DNA from: Pseudomonadota bacterium
GTDB lineage: Bacteria; Pseudomonadota; Gammaproteobacteria; Burkholderiales; Burkholderiaceae_C
Direction of reading: 5' to 3'
DNA length: 64,000 nucleotides
NCBI GenBank assembly: GCA_963204815.1
Contig: CAUJHQ010000083.1
Coordinates: 1-64,000 of the forward strand
Shown: positions 1 through 9,100 of the stretch, in pieces
How positions within the stretch are numbered: the first letter of the stretch is position 1
Layout of the letters: each line of letters begins with the position of its first letter
Translations under genes and position numbers: made by a program
The notes under the pieces: model-generated
What the model saw: only the letters and a program-made list of their open reading frames with translations
Database searches by the model: none
Told to the model about the DNA's origin: nothing

Positions 1-1
1 C

Positions 2-877
2 GCCGCAGCGTTCGCCCTGAACTCCCCTGCCGTGTTCGGAGACGAACATAACACCCCATCCAGCTCGGATGCCGGTTCCCGAACAAACCAGACCTTCACC
101 GGTCGTTTGGTCAGCCTGCCGGAATACCTGGCCCAGGTGGATTCCAACGATTCGCCGTCGACCAGGATTCCCGAGCGCCCGGACGGGACGCGGCCTGCCT
201 CGCCCCGTGCACTCCAGGAGAATCCCTACGCGCAACCCAATGCCACCCGGCCCAACGCCCGATTCAACCCGTCGAATCCCGCGTCCTCCCATTCACAAAC
301 CATGGTTCTGATTTCGCAGAACCTGGCCATTCAACCCGCTCCTGCGACTCTCGTCACCCCGACCACCACCCCGGGTTCCGGCGGACGCACCTTCACTGGA
401 CAGACGGAGCCCAAGCCGGCTTCCGATAAGGCGAACCGCTCGGACCTCGACGCCGTCTCCGGCGGACAGGTCTATGTGCTGGTTTTTGGCGAGGAATCCT
501 CAAGTCAGGCAGCGCTGCTGCAGGCGAAAACCATGATCGCCGATGGCCGTTCCCAACGAACCAGCTCAGCGGACGAAGCGCGCGATCGCCTGCCCGTGCG
601 TGGTTCCACAGACACGGACACGGACCGCTCCGACCGCCGGGATGTCCCCCGCCCGACGCAAACGGGCGATTCATCGCTGATTGGCCACGGTGAATCCTCC
701 GGCCAATGGAGTCGCAAAGACTCGCAGATCCGAGTCACGGGACGGGTGATCAGCCGGGGAGGAATCCATGCGATTCAGGTCTCCGACATCGCGTTGGCCA
801 CTTCGACGGAAGATTCCACCCACAAAAACCAGCGCGGCAACGATCGGGTTGAACCGAAACAGAACGAAACCAAGTAG
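2..877 (+). CDS. Secreted protein, 5'-truncated by the window edge
   Basis: The frame is open from base 2, so the gene starts upstream of the window. The first visible residues (AAAFALNSPAVFGDEHN) look like the end of a signal peptide with a cleavage site, so the GTG at 32 is probably not the start. The mature part is rich in Ser, Thr, Asn, Arg, Asp and Pro, appears largely disordered, and has two short hydrophobic stretches (GGQVYVLVFGEE and RVTGRVISRGGIHAIQVSDI) that could be small beta folds. The C-terminus is basic and polar. I recognise no family. Codon use (more A/T at third positions) differs from the genes beyond 3 kb. It converges on the protease gene at 961. Confidence 0.55.
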   Translation, partial: AAAFALNSPAVFGDEHNTPSSSDAGSRTNQTFTGRLVSLPEYLAQVDSNDSPSTRIPERPDGTRPASPRALQENPYAQPNATRPNARFNPSNPASSHSQTMVLISQNLAIQPAPATLVTPTTTPGSGGRTFTGQTEPKPASDKANRSDLDAVSGGQVYVLVFGEESSSQAALLQAKTMIADGRSQRTSSADEARDRLPVRGSTDTDTDRSDRRDVPRPTQTGDSSLIGHGESSGQWSRKDSQIRVTGRVISRGGIHAIQVSDIALATSTEDSTHKNQRGNDRVEPKQNETK

Positions 878-922
878 CCGGAATTGATCTCCGATGCATG
901 AGGCGTCCACGCGTGACGCAGG

Positions 923-953
923 ACCGACCGAAGCCGTCCGCGGCCCGGTCGGT
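923..953. terminator. Candidate bidirectional terminator between convergent genes
   Basis: Inverted repeat ACCGACC (923-929) / GGTCGGT (947-953), extendable by two G-T pairs and followed by TTTCGTGTT on the plus strand. It lies in the 83-bp gap between two convergent genes. There is no long T-run, so the assignment rests on position and the perfect 7-bp stem. Confidence 0.4.
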
Positions 954-960
954 TTCGTGT

Positions 961-1938
961 TCACTCAGGCGCTCGAGCCAGACCAGAGGCCACCGAGTCA
1001 GCCTGCCCAACCCGCAGGCCAGGCAACGGAACGGGCGATCCAGGTTCGGTCCCGACCACGGACGCCGGGCCGGGGGCGACCGGAACGTGGTACTGAAGGC
1101 TCCGGGTCGCGTCGTCCGCCGACACGGTGATCCGAACCGTCTTGCCGGCGAAAGAACTCAAAATCCCCCGCAAGACCTCAAGTCCTCCCTCCTCATCCCT
1201 CGACGAACTGGGAGCCCCGGTCGGGAATACCGCCGGACAACCCGGGACAGGCGTGGCCCCGTCGATGACCGGCACGGATCCCTTGGTTGCGGGAACTCCG
1301 CGGGTGTCGGAAACGAGGCTGGCGAGCAACGGGGACGGGATGGCGAAATTGAGATTCTGCGCACCGATCTTGCTCCAGGAGGAAACACCCACCACCTGCC
1401 CATCCTCATCGACGACCGGCCCGCCACTGTTGCCGGGGGAGAACGGGCAGGTCAGCTGATACTGAGGAAAGCCATCGATTTGCTGGATCTGGCTCAACAA
1501 GCCATCCGAGATGCTGAAGCTGTAACCACGCGGCGAGCCAATGGCATAGAGCCTCGAAGCAATCGGAGGTGTCGCCAGTTGCAGGTGCAAAGGCTCGCGG
1601 GAGGTCGGGGCAACGTGAAGCAGGGCCAGATCATGGATCTCGTGATGCGCAACGACTTCCCGAATCTGGGCCGTCGTTCCATCGGAGTACGTCCCCTGAA
1701 TCTCCTCGGCGTCCCGGATCAGGTGCCAGGCCGTGGCGGCACGACTTGAATCGCCAACCAAAAAGGCCGCACCCACAAACCGATCGCCGGAAGCGGTCCG
1801 GACCTTGATGGCCAGGGTAGAAACAACCACCCGGCGGTAAACCTCGGTGGGCGACAATCCCGCGGCCTGCGCCGCGACGAAACAGGGGGAGATCCCCGCC
1901 AGGATCGCCATCGCAACGGCCTTGGACGCCCGTCCCAT
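961..1938 (-). CDS. Secreted trypsin-like serine protease (S1C/DegP-type fold)
   Basis: From the ATG at 1938 the protein has 325 aa with a signal peptide (MGRASKAVAMAILAGISPC, likely cleaved after AQA near residue 25). A chymotrypsin-fold domain follows, with the triad visible: His72 in TAWHLI, Asp103 in HDLALLHV, Ser171 in SPGNSGGPV. The C-terminal ~110 residues are Pro/Gly-rich with no PDZ domain I can recognise, so this is a single-domain exported peptidase rather than a full HtrA. The same frame stays open upstream into a TnsA-like sequence, so a 580-aa fused reading from 2703 is formally possible. I chose 1938 because a signal peptide begins there; the SD (CAGGA) is weak. Codon use and GC differ from the genes beyond 3 kb. 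Confidence 0.7.
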   Translation of the reverse strand: MGRASKAVAMAILAGISPCFVAAQAAGLSPTEVYRRVVVSTLAIKVRTASGDRFVGAAFLVGDSSRAATAWHLIRDAEEIQGTYSDGTTAQIREVVAHHEIHDLALLHVAPTSREPLHLQLATPPIASRLYAIGSPRGYSFSISDGLLSQIQQIDGFPQYQLTCPFSPGNSGGPVVDEDGQVVGVSSWSKIGAQNLNFAIPSPLLASLVSDTRGVPATKGSVPVIDGATPVPGCPAVFPTGAPSSSRDEEGGLEVLRGILSSFAGKTVRITVSADDATRSLQYHVPVAPGPASVVGTEPGSPVPLPGLRVGQADSVASGLARAPE

Positions 1939-2703
1939 TCCTGTTTCTGACCATCGACGGAAACGGCTCCGGGATGAAGACAAACTTCCTGCACCCGGCA
2001 ATAACCTTTCCTTTTCCAATCCCGCCAGCCACGTATCCTCCTCGCACCGACTCCGATGCCCACCCAACCGTGGGATCGTCGGCCACGCCTTCCATGGGTC
2101 TGAGTCGTGCCCATGAATCGATCGACGCCGCTCCCCCTTTCCTGGGTACCAGCCACGCATGAAGATCAACGTTGACAACACCTCCTTCGCGAACTGGCTG
2201 GTATCGATCAAGGTCCAGTCGATGCTGTTTTGACGGCACCATTGGTACTCGACGTTGAGTCGGCGCTTGACATCTTCATCCTTGGCGTCTTCGGGCGTCT
2301 TGATGCTCCGTGCTTGGTAGGACAGGCCAGCCGAAGTCTCGCGGGTAACCATGAGGTCGATGGTGAAGGGCTCCGGAAAGCGCCCCTGGCTCGGGTGGCG
2401 CACGTCAAACGCTGCGCAGAGTTCAAGCGTGCCGTGAAGATGGAGGATCGGGAACTGCTCTCGGATGTCCACCACATCTGGCTGTCGCTCCACCAAAAAG
2501 AAGTCGATCCGTTCGAGGTCCGACAGTAGGTGGTAGTTGCGAGGAATCCTGATGCCGTTCGGAGTGCCTGACGACCCAAAGGATGGGACATCGCGAACTC
2601 GAAGCCAGGGGCGATAAGACTCCCGGGTGCCGAGGCCGAAGCCTCTCCGAATGCGGGAGTGCCAGTACTTGGGGTAGTGGCCGAGTTCCTCAGGCCATCT
2701 CAT
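1939..2703 (-). pseudogene. Truncated Tn7-type TnsA endonuclease, running in frame into the protease gene
   Basis: From the ATG at 2703 the first ~180 residues read as the TnsA N-terminal nuclease domain: RESYRPWLRVRDVPS, HLLSDLE, DIREQFPIL and DTSQF match the conserved blocks of Tn7 TnsA. Acidic and basic residues sit where TnsA has its catalytic set: Glu64 (SDLE), Asp116 (TIDLMV) and Lys135 (RSIK). After about residue 190 the similarity stops. The remaining ~65 residues are Arg/Ser-rich and read without a stop into the protease, so the TnsA C-terminal (TnsB/C-contacting) domain is missing. No tnsB, tnsC or tnsD follows. I read it as a remnant of a Tn7-like element; an unusual nuclease-protease fusion is the alternative. 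Confidence 0.65.
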
Positions 2704-3065
2704 CGTTGCCCCGCCCCGCCCCGCAACGATCAATCTGGTCCGCACGGCCCTCCTGCACCCGTGTCCATGCGCTGACCACCAGCAGGACTCGAAGCCCGGA
2801 AGCTGCGCGCGCAGCCCGTACGGTGTCGCAGGACGGGCCAGTCTTCCTGGGGCGAGGGTCTTCGAGCTGAAGTGGTCCACTCATCATGGTCGCACTGTAC
2901 CGGAATTTTAGGTGAAAATCTCCGCATCAATAGTTACTTGAAGACGACATAGACCACGGCCATGGCGGCACCACGGATGCGGCGGGCTGTGTCACCCTCG
3001 CCGCGGGCTCGCCGACGGCGCGAGCGATCCTCCGTAGGCGGCAACCCGTGGTGCGGCGTGGCGGC
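2704..3065. other. Gene-free junction between the foreign segment and the betaproteobacterial region
   Basis: 362 bp without a convincing gene. It holds three CCCCG repeats just upstream of the tnsA start (about 2707-2722) and an A/T-rich patch at about 2898-2940, the most A/T-rich spot seen in the window. In a Tn7-like element the transposon end and the tnsA promoter would lie here. I could not find clear repeated TnsB-binding sites or a TGT...ACA terminus. GC and codon use change across this stretch, so it is also where an assembly join would sit. Confidence 0.45.
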
Positions 3066-3977
3066 CTACAAGTGGAAGTCGCCCGCCGCTTCCGGCTGGT
3101 AGAGCACCTTCCCGATCCGGATGCGGCACGTCCGGTTCGGGATTCGCCAGTCGAAGGTGTTGCCCTCCCGGTAACCGAGGATCGCGGTGCCGATGCCCGA
3201 GCAGACCGACAGCTTCCCGTCACCTTCGTCCGCATCCTCCGGGTAGACCAGCGCCACCTCCACTTCCTCGTCGTCCAGCTGCAGCAGCGCCCGCGAGTTC
3301 ATCGTGACGACGTCGCGTGGCACGCGCCGCGGATCGACGACGATGGCCCGCTCGATCTCGTGCTCGAGCTCGAAGACCGCCGAGGCCTGCTCGAACGCGA
3401 CCAGATTGCGGAGCCGGGCGTGGTCGAGCTCGGTGACGTGGATGTCGTCGGCGTCGCCGGCAGGGCCTTCGCGAAGCAGCCGGCGGTAGCGATCCGAGCT
3501 CATGGCGAAGCACGCGAGCGCCGGCGTCTGGCGTTGAAGTCGGAAGCCGCAGCGTTGGAAGGCCTTCAGCGAGCGCTCGTTTTGGGGGTGGATCTTGGCG
3601 ATGAGCTCGGCGGCCCGCATCTCGAGGAAGGCGACCTTCATGGCCTCGCGGATGGCACTCGCCCCGAGCTGGCGACCCCAGCGCTCACGGTTGCCGATGA
3701 CCACGACCATCTCGCAGTCCGGTCCGGTCTTGACCAGACGGACGAAGCCCACGGGCGCGTCGTGCCGGTCGCAGACCATGAAGAACCGGCCGCCCTGGTT
3801 GAACAGATGCGTCAGTACAGGCAACTGGACACGACCGATGACCTGTTCGATCGAGCGCGAGACCTGGCGCGAGTCGCTCAGGTGGCGGGTGACGCACTCG
3901 TCTTCCAGCCAGTCCATCAACGTCAGTGCGTCCGCTCGCGTGATCTCGGGGCACAGCGAAACGAAGGGTCGGCTCAT
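3066..3977 (-). CDS. GNAT acetyltransferase fused to an Rnk (GreA/GreB C-terminal-like) domain
   Basis: The 303-aa protein has two parts. Residues ~8-160 are a GNAT fold: beta-strand block MVVVIGNRERWGRQLGASAI with the acyl-CoA loop, then the typical end NERSLKAFQRCGF. Residues ~179-303 match the regulator of nucleoside diphosphate kinase (Rnk) family, with VTELDHARLRNL, PRDVVTMNS, VALVYPEDAD and the signature ending VLYQPEAAGDFHL. Rnk-type domains fold like the GreA/GreB C-terminus and can bind RNA polymerase; the acetyl acceptor is unknown. I chose ATG 3977 over 4016 because GGAAG lies about 8 bp upstream. The start is 3 bp past the stop of the universal stress protein gene, so the two are translationally linked. 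Confidence 0.75.
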   Translation of the reverse strand: MSRPFVSLCPEITRADALTLMDWLEDECVTRHLSDSRQVSRSIEQVIGRVQLPVLTHLFNQGGRFFMVCDRHDAPVGFVRLVKTGPDCEMVVVIGNRERWGRQLGASAIREAMKVAFLEMRAAELIAKIHPQNERSLKAFQRCGFRLQRQTPALACFAMSSDRYRRLLREGPAGDADDIHVTELDHARLRNLVAFEQASAVFELEHEIERAIVVDPRRVPRDVVTMNSRALLQLDDEEVEVALVYPEDADEGDGKLSVCSGIGTAILGYREGNTFDWRIPNRTCRIRIGKVLYQPEAAGDFHL

Positions 3978-3979
3978 GT

Positions 3980-4708
3980 TCACTTCCATGCGCAGGGCTC
4001 GCAGGCCGGCCGCCATGTCGACAACAGCACGTCGACCTGGCCTTCGGCGAGCACGCTCCGGGTGACGCTGCCCAGCAGCAGTTCAGCGGCGGTCGACTGC
4101 GCCTGCTCGACGCCCGCGAAGCGAAGCTTCTCCTCGAACGGCACGTGAGACACCGTCCGCACGACGAAACGCGCGGCGGGTGCGACACGCCACGCAAGCG
4201 TCAAGGCCCGGCGCGACCACGGCGAGAAGTCGACCGCCACCCGCACGCGCCGGCAGGGTTCGGGCGGCGACTGCCGCAGCACGAGCAACGGTCGGTCGGT
4301 GCAGCGCATCAGGCGCGCCGACGTGGTGCCCAACACCCGTCGGCGCAGGTGGCCGGCGCCGCGCGCGCCCGTCACGAGCGGCTGCGCATCCACGCGATCG
4401 GCCGCGCGCACGATCTCGTCCGGCGCGGAGCCCGCGGCGTCCTCGAAGGCGACCTCGACACGCCGGGCGCTGGCGAGATCCGCGGCGAGTTGGCGCAACT
4501 GCCGTTGCGCGGCGTCGCGCGACTTCCGCTCCGGCGCCATTGAAGCGCCCAGCCACGCGCGACTCTGCGCCATCGGCTTGCCGGGCAGCATGTGCATCGG
4601 CGTCACCGCCGAGCGGGTCTCGTGCGCCAGATGCGCCGCCCGTGCGGCGGCATGGCGGGCATGCGCCGAACGGTCGGTGGCGACGAGGATCGGTCCGAGG
4701 CGTGCCAT
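3980..4708 (-). CDS. Tandem universal stress protein (UspA-type), second domain short
   Basis: The 242-aa protein carries two UspA units. The first (about 1-145) begins GPILVATDRS and ends with the ATP-loop pattern GARGAGHLRRRVLGTTSARL followed by DRPLLVLR, matching G-x2-G-x9-G-[ST]. The second begins VRVAVDFSPWSRRAL near residue 155 but stops after about 90 residues, before its own ATP loop, so only the first half is a complete nucleotide-binding Usp fold. The ATG at 4708 is preferred to an in-frame GTG three bases upstream. It is followed 3 bp later by the GNAT-Rnk gene and lies downstream of a separate rnk gene; the trio looks like a stress or energy-state module. Confidence 0.75.
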   Translation of the reverse strand: MARLGPILVATDRSAHARHAAARAAHLAHETRSAVTPMHMLPGKPMAQSRAWLGASMAPERKSRDAAQRQLRQLAADLASARRVEVAFEDAAGSAPDEIVRAADRVDAQPLVTGARGAGHLRRRVLGTTSARLMRCTDRPLLVLRQSPPEPCRRVRVAVDFSPWSRRALTLAWRVAPAARFVVRTVSHVPFEEKLRFAGVEQAQSTAAELLLGSVTRSVLAEGQVDVLLSTWRPACEPCAWK

Positions 4709-4891
4709 CACGCGCGGACTTCGCTGCGGCCGCGGCCCTGGAAGCCGCTGGTGCAGGAACGCTTGGCCCGTAGTGCCGTTGCACTGATCTCCATGGACGA
4801 TGCCCTCCGCGTGGGGGCCGTGCCCCCTTGTAGGTTGATGCGGCGCTGCGCGCCCGGTGTCTGGACGTGCAGCGTGCCGGCTGCTCGTCGG

Positions 4892-5314
4892 CTACATCGC
4901 GTAGTCGCCGTTCGACTCGGGCTGGTAGAGGACGGCCAGGACCTCGGCTGACTTCTCGTGGCCGGATGGGCCGGTCCAGCGGGCCACGCGGCCGACGCGC
5001 AGGCCGAGCAGGGCGCTGCCGACCGGCGACAGGACCGACACCCGTCCCGCGGCGGGGTCCGCCTGTTCGGGGTAGCACAGCGTCAGCGTGCTTCGTTCGC
5101 CGGTCTGCGTGTCCTGCAGCACGACCTGCGAGAGCATCGTCACGACGTCCGGTGCAACCGCCCGCGAAGGCACGAGGGTGGACGCATCCAGAAGGTCCTC
5201 GATGGCGCGCCACGGGGGCGCAGACCCGTCACCGCGTGCGAAGCGGCGATGAAGGTTCAGGAGACGGACGTGGTCCAGCTCGGTGAGCGTGCGCTCGACT
5301 TGGGTGATTTCCAC
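4892..5314 (-). CDS. rnk: Rnk-family regulator (GreA/GreB-like C-terminal fold)
   Basis: 140 aa, the usual length for Rnk. It begins with a helical arm (TLTELDHVRLLNLHRRF) and continues with the beta fold APDVVTMLSQVVLQD, LTLCYPEQADPAAGRVSVLSPVGSALLGL, ending LAVLYQPESNGDYAM. The family contacts RNA polymerase near the secondary channel and in E. coli affects nucleoside diphosphate kinase levels. It starts with GTG, 8 bp after AAGGA. It resembles the C-terminal half of the fusion protein at 3066-3977, so the locus encodes two diverged Rnk domains. The 5' leader contains two mutually exclusive inverted repeats. Confidence 0.8.
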   Translation of the reverse strand: MEITQVERTLTELDHVRLLNLHRRFARGDGSAPPWRAIEDLLDASTLVPSRAVAPDVVTMLSQVVLQDTQTGERSTLTLCYPEQADPAAGRVSVLSPVGSALLGLRVGRVARWTGPSGHEKSAEVLAVLYQPESNGDYAM

Positions 5315-5373
5315 GAGGGCAATCCTTCAGAGGCTGCGCGAGCGTGTGCCGATGGCAGACGCTCGCGGACGCG

Positions 5374-5432
5374 CGGGCTTGAAGCCCGGCGATCTGAAGT
5401 TTGCGCAAATGAAGTGGAGGCGATCGCCGGGC
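5374..5432 (-). promoter_or_regulatory. Mutually exclusive hairpins in the rnk leader
   Basis: On the strand of rnk the order is arm GCCCGGCGAT (5432-5423), a 29-nt loop, its perfect 10-bp complement ATCGCCGGGC (5393-5384), then a second stem formed by CGGGCT...AGCCCG (5388-5374). The middle GGGC segment can pair either with the upstream arm or with the downstream arm, but not both. The palindrome TTTGCGCAAA lies in the long loop. The arrangement is like an attenuator but no U-run follows, so function is inference. Confidence 0.35.
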
Positions 5433-5611
5433 CTAGGGATGTGCGGCCGGCTGACGGATGTGAGTTCCCGTCCCGGCACGCAACTGCGGGGTGCGCGTCG
5501 ACCTGGCGGCCTGAAAGGCAGCTTCGTCGATGGCGCCGGCAGACGCGGCTCGAAGATGGGTGAACATCATGGGGGCAGTCTATTGCGGCCATCGGGCTTG
5601 GGCAAACCCTG

Positions 5612-5633
5612 CGCGCCAAGTCGCACTGGCGCG
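5612..5633 (-). terminator. Candidate hairpin terminator after the eCIS operon
   Basis: CGCGCCA (5612-5618), an 8-nt loop, then TGGCGCG (5627-5633), located 49 bp beyond the stop of the last eCIS gene. It lacks a T-tract, so it could instead be an RNA-stabilising hairpin. Confidence 0.3.
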
Positions 5634-5681
5634 TAGGCGCATTGCCCCCCGTGGCACCGGCCGCCTGCGCGCCGGCGGCGC

Positions 5682-6164
5682 CTACTTCAACACCTTGGCC
5701 AGCGCGGCCAGCCCCTGTTCGGCGCTGCGGTCCAGTGCCAGCAGCGCGGCGTCGATGTCCTTGGCGCGGGCCTGCAGTGCCTTCGCGCGCGTGTCGGCCG
5801 CGGTGGCCTGCTGCTTCAGTTCGGCGTCGGTCTCGATCGCCTTCTTGAAGGCGGCGCTGCGGAACACCGCGGCGGCTTCCTTGCGCTGGTCCTCCTGCCG
5901 CGCGAGCCCGGCGCGCACGCGCGTGGTGGCGGCCTTGAGGCCCGCACGCACGTCGGCGGCAAAGCTGTCGAAGGCATTGCCCGACACCGACTCGCTGTCG
6001 TCGTCGGCGGCGTCCGACGGCCAGATCAGCACGCTGCCCGGCACCACGCGCTGCAGGTCCAGGTGCGGGTTCAGCGCCTGCAGGCGGGCCAGGCCGCCGC
6101 TGGCCGCGACGCGGGCCGACAGCGTGGCGGCGTCCTGGCCGGCCTTGACGATGATGAACTTCAT
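5682..6164 (-). CDS. LysM-like eCIS protein with a helical C-terminus
   Basis: The 160-aa protein starts MKFIIVKAGQDAATLSARV and continues LQALNPHLDLQRVVPGSVLIWP, which has the layout of a single LysM repeat (residues ~2-50) as in baseplate or tube-binding proteins. After an acidic linker (SDAADDDSESVS) residues ~70-160 are predicted helical and rich in Ala, Lys, Glu and Asp, possibly a coiled coil. It is the last gene of the eCIS operon, 11 bp after the beta-helix gene. Its place suggests a role in fibre or anchor attachment, but no function can be read from the sequence. Most of the longer open frame upstream of 6164 is antisense-like read-through and is not included. Confidence 0.6.
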   Translation of the reverse strand: MKFIIVKAGQDAATLSARVAASGGLARLQALNPHLDLQRVVPGSVLIWPSDAADDDSESVSGNAFDSFAADVRAGLKAATTRVRAGLARQEDQRKEAAAVFRSAAFKKAIETDAELKQQATAADTRAKALQARAKDIDAALLALDRSAEQGLAALAKVLK

Positions 6165-6175
6165 GACGGTGACTC

Positions 6176-9100
6176 CTAGCCCAGCAGGTTGAGGGCGGCG
6201 AACGGTGCCGGCAGCGGGTTGCCGTTGACCGTGACCGGCCCGCTCGTGACGTTGCCGAGTGCGGCGACGGACTTCGCGCTCGTCACCTGCACCGAGTTGA
6301 GTTCGCCGCCGCGCACGCGGTTGGCGTTGAGCACCACGACCGGCGACGCGATGCGCACCGCGGGCACGCCGCGCGGCCCCTGAAGCGTGCAGCGGTTGTC
6401 GCTGAACAGCGCCTCGGTGCGGGCGGTGAGTTGCACAGCCGACACCCGGCCGCGGGCGAAGAAGGTGTTGCCCAGCACGCTGGCGGCGCCGCCGCGCACC
6501 GCGTCGGCGGCGACGGCGAAGTCGAGTGCCGCCGTGCTGACGCTGGCGCGCGCGCCGGAGAACAGCAGCGTGCGCTGGGCGTCGAGCTTGAGCGTCGTCG
6601 TCGTGCCCAGGCGCACGGCCGACAGCGCCGCGGCGCCCGCGGCGGCGTTGACGGTGTTGACGGCGTTGGCGCCCGCCGCCGCGGTGGCCGGTGGCGGCGG
6701 CGCCGCGATCTCGCCGGTGGCCACCGCGAGGTCGGTGTCGGTCACGATCAGCGCCGCCCAGGCCGATTCGCCGGCCGCCGCCTGCGCCGCGGCGTCGCGC
6801 TCGACGCGGTTGTGCGTGACCTCGGCCTCGAGGTAGGGCGCGCCGATCAGGATGCCGGCGGCGATGCCGCCGAAGTCGGCCGCCGGGCCGATCTCGGCGA
6901 TCTCGTTGCCCTGGATGCGCACGCGCTCGACGCCCGCCGCCATCACGCCGGCGAACAGGCGCACGTTGCCCGCCGTCGTCGCGACGCGGCGCACGTCGTT
7001 GCCGGCGATGGTGGCGGTGCCGGTGCGGGCGATGGCGATGCCCACCGCGACGCCGGCGCGCGCGTTGGCGCCGCTGCCGCGGATGTCGCGCAGGTGGTTG
7101 TTCTCGACGCTCACGGCACCGGCCTCGCCTTCGTCGCTCATCACGATGCCGCTGCCGCAGGCTTCGATGATGTTGAGCTTGCAAACGAGGTCGCGCACCG
7201 GCGCGTTGATCAGGATCGCGCTGTCGGCGAAGCCGGCGACCTGATTCGACAGCATCTGCGCCTGGTCGCTGCCGCCGGCGTCCAGCCCGGTTGCGAGCGT
7301 GATCGCGCTGCCGGTCGGCGCGCGCTCGCCCTGGCGCGTGGCCTGCAGCTTGTTGCCTTCGATCCAGCTGCCGTCGACGCCGCTCTGGATGCCGCTGCCG
7401 TTGACGTTGAGCGTGTTGCCGACGACGCGCAGCGAAGCGCCCGGCAGCGCGACGCCGAGCGCGGTGATGCCGCTGTCGCGGCAGCCGAGCACTTCGTTGT
7501 TCTCGATCCGGTGGCCGAGCAGGTGGCCGACCTGGCCTTCGAGCGCGATGCCGCGCTGCTGGCACCACAGCACGTTGTCGCTCAGCGTCAGCGCCGCCGT
7601 CAGCACAGCGCCCTGGCGCTCGGCCGGCTCGGCGCGCACGCCGTCGCGCGCGACGATGAAGTTGTCGCGCACCGTGACGCCGGCGGTCAGGCCGGCGAGC
7701 GCGATGCCGGCGCCGGTGCCGTCGTTGCCGCCCAGCACCACGACCGCCAGCTCCGACAGGCGCACGCCGGCGGCGTTGTTCAGCACGACCGCCGAACGCC
7801 GGCCGATCGAGACCACGGCGAGCTTCTCGATCGCGATGGCCGCGCTGCCGTCGACGACGAAGGCACTGCCCTCGGCGCTGACCACGGTGGCCGGGCCGGC
7901 GCCTCGGATCGCGACGCTCTTCGCGCCGGTGATGCGCACCGGCTCGCGCAGCGGGTACACGCCCGGGTGCAGGCAGACGGTGCCGCCGGCGTCGCGCACG
8001 CGATCGACGGCGGCCTGGATCGTCAGCTGGCCGCCGGCGTGCGACTCGGGCGTCACGCAGGCGTGGCACGCGCAGTCGCCGCCGCCCGCCGGGGGCCAGG
8101 GCGTGCGGCAGTCGGTGACGGCGCCGCTGGCGACGTCCCAGTAGCCGAGCCGCGTGTGATGGTGGTGCACGCCGCGCGGCGGTGCGTCGACGAGCGCCTC
8201 GACCGACGCATCGGCCGTACGGGCCGCGAAGACCCACCAGTCGCCGGCGCGAAAGCCCGGCGCGCCGGTGCTCGAGAACGACACCGTGACGCCGTGCTCC
8301 AGCAGCAGCGTGGTGCCGGCGGCCGGCACGTCGACGACACCACGCGAGCCCGCGGCGTCGAGGTCCTGCACCGGCACCGCGCTGCCGGTGCGGAACACGC
8401 GGCCACGCTGGTCCCAGCGCTTCACGCGCAGGTGGCGCGGCGCGGCGAAGCCGGCATCCGGAAAGGTGGCCGGCAGCATCGCCGCCGGCAGCGCCGCCGA
8501 CAGCGTGATGCGCCGCGTGGCGGGGTCGGCGGTCTGCACGCGCCGCATCTCGCCGCCGGCGAGGCTGAACTCGCGCATGTCGTCGAGCACCTCGACCCAG
8601 TCGCCTTCGGCGATGCCGAGCACCTCGTCGCGGCCGAGCGACGCGAGCTCCAGTTCGGTCGGCGAGATCAGGTCGACGACGGCGACGCCGACGCTCGCGT
8701 TCTCGCGGCTCCACTTGAACGTGGCGCCGGCGCCGGGCTGGCCGGGGTCGTGGATCTCGACGCGGTAGAGCTGGTTCTCCAGGCCACGGTAGCCGCCGGT
8801 CGGCGGCAGCTCGCAGGGGTCGGCCGCAGGCGGCACCTCGAAGCTGCCGCTGGTGAGCCGGCCGCTGCTCGGCGCGACGAGGGCGTTCCAGGCCGCGAGC
8901 TCGCTGTCGCAGGCCGAGGCGCCGTCGACGCCCTCGGAGAGCAGGCGCGCCTGCCACACGGTCTGCAGCCGTGTGCTGGTGTCGACGCCGACGGCGCTCT
9001 CCACCAGCGACGGGTCTTCGAGCGCCGTGACCTCGCGTTGCCAGACGTCGAGGTAGACGAGATGGCGGCCGCCGGTCGGCAGCGCAAGCGGCTGCGGCAG

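Larger units (their letters stand above)
5315..5681. other. 367-bp gene-free region: rnk leader side and eCIS operon end
   Basis: No gene is supported here. Three structures are visible: nested and overlapping inverted repeats at 5374-5432, a 10-bp palindrome TTTGCGCAAA at 5400-5409 inside them, and a hairpin at 5612-5633 just past the last eCIS gene. The part next to 5314 should be the 5' leader of rnk; the part next to 5681 should hold the end of the eCIS transcript. Confidence 0.5.

Noticed and set aside
2880-2940. Tn7-like transposon terminus with TnsB-binding repeats
   Set aside because: The stretch is A/T-rich and in the right place, but I could not find two or more convincing ~20-bp repeats or a TGT terminus.
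4712-4891. A sigma-54 promoter upstream of the Usp gene (TGG...TTGC-like words near 4760-4790)
   Set aside because: The GG-to-GC spacing is not the required 10 bp and the words lie on the opposite strand from the gene.
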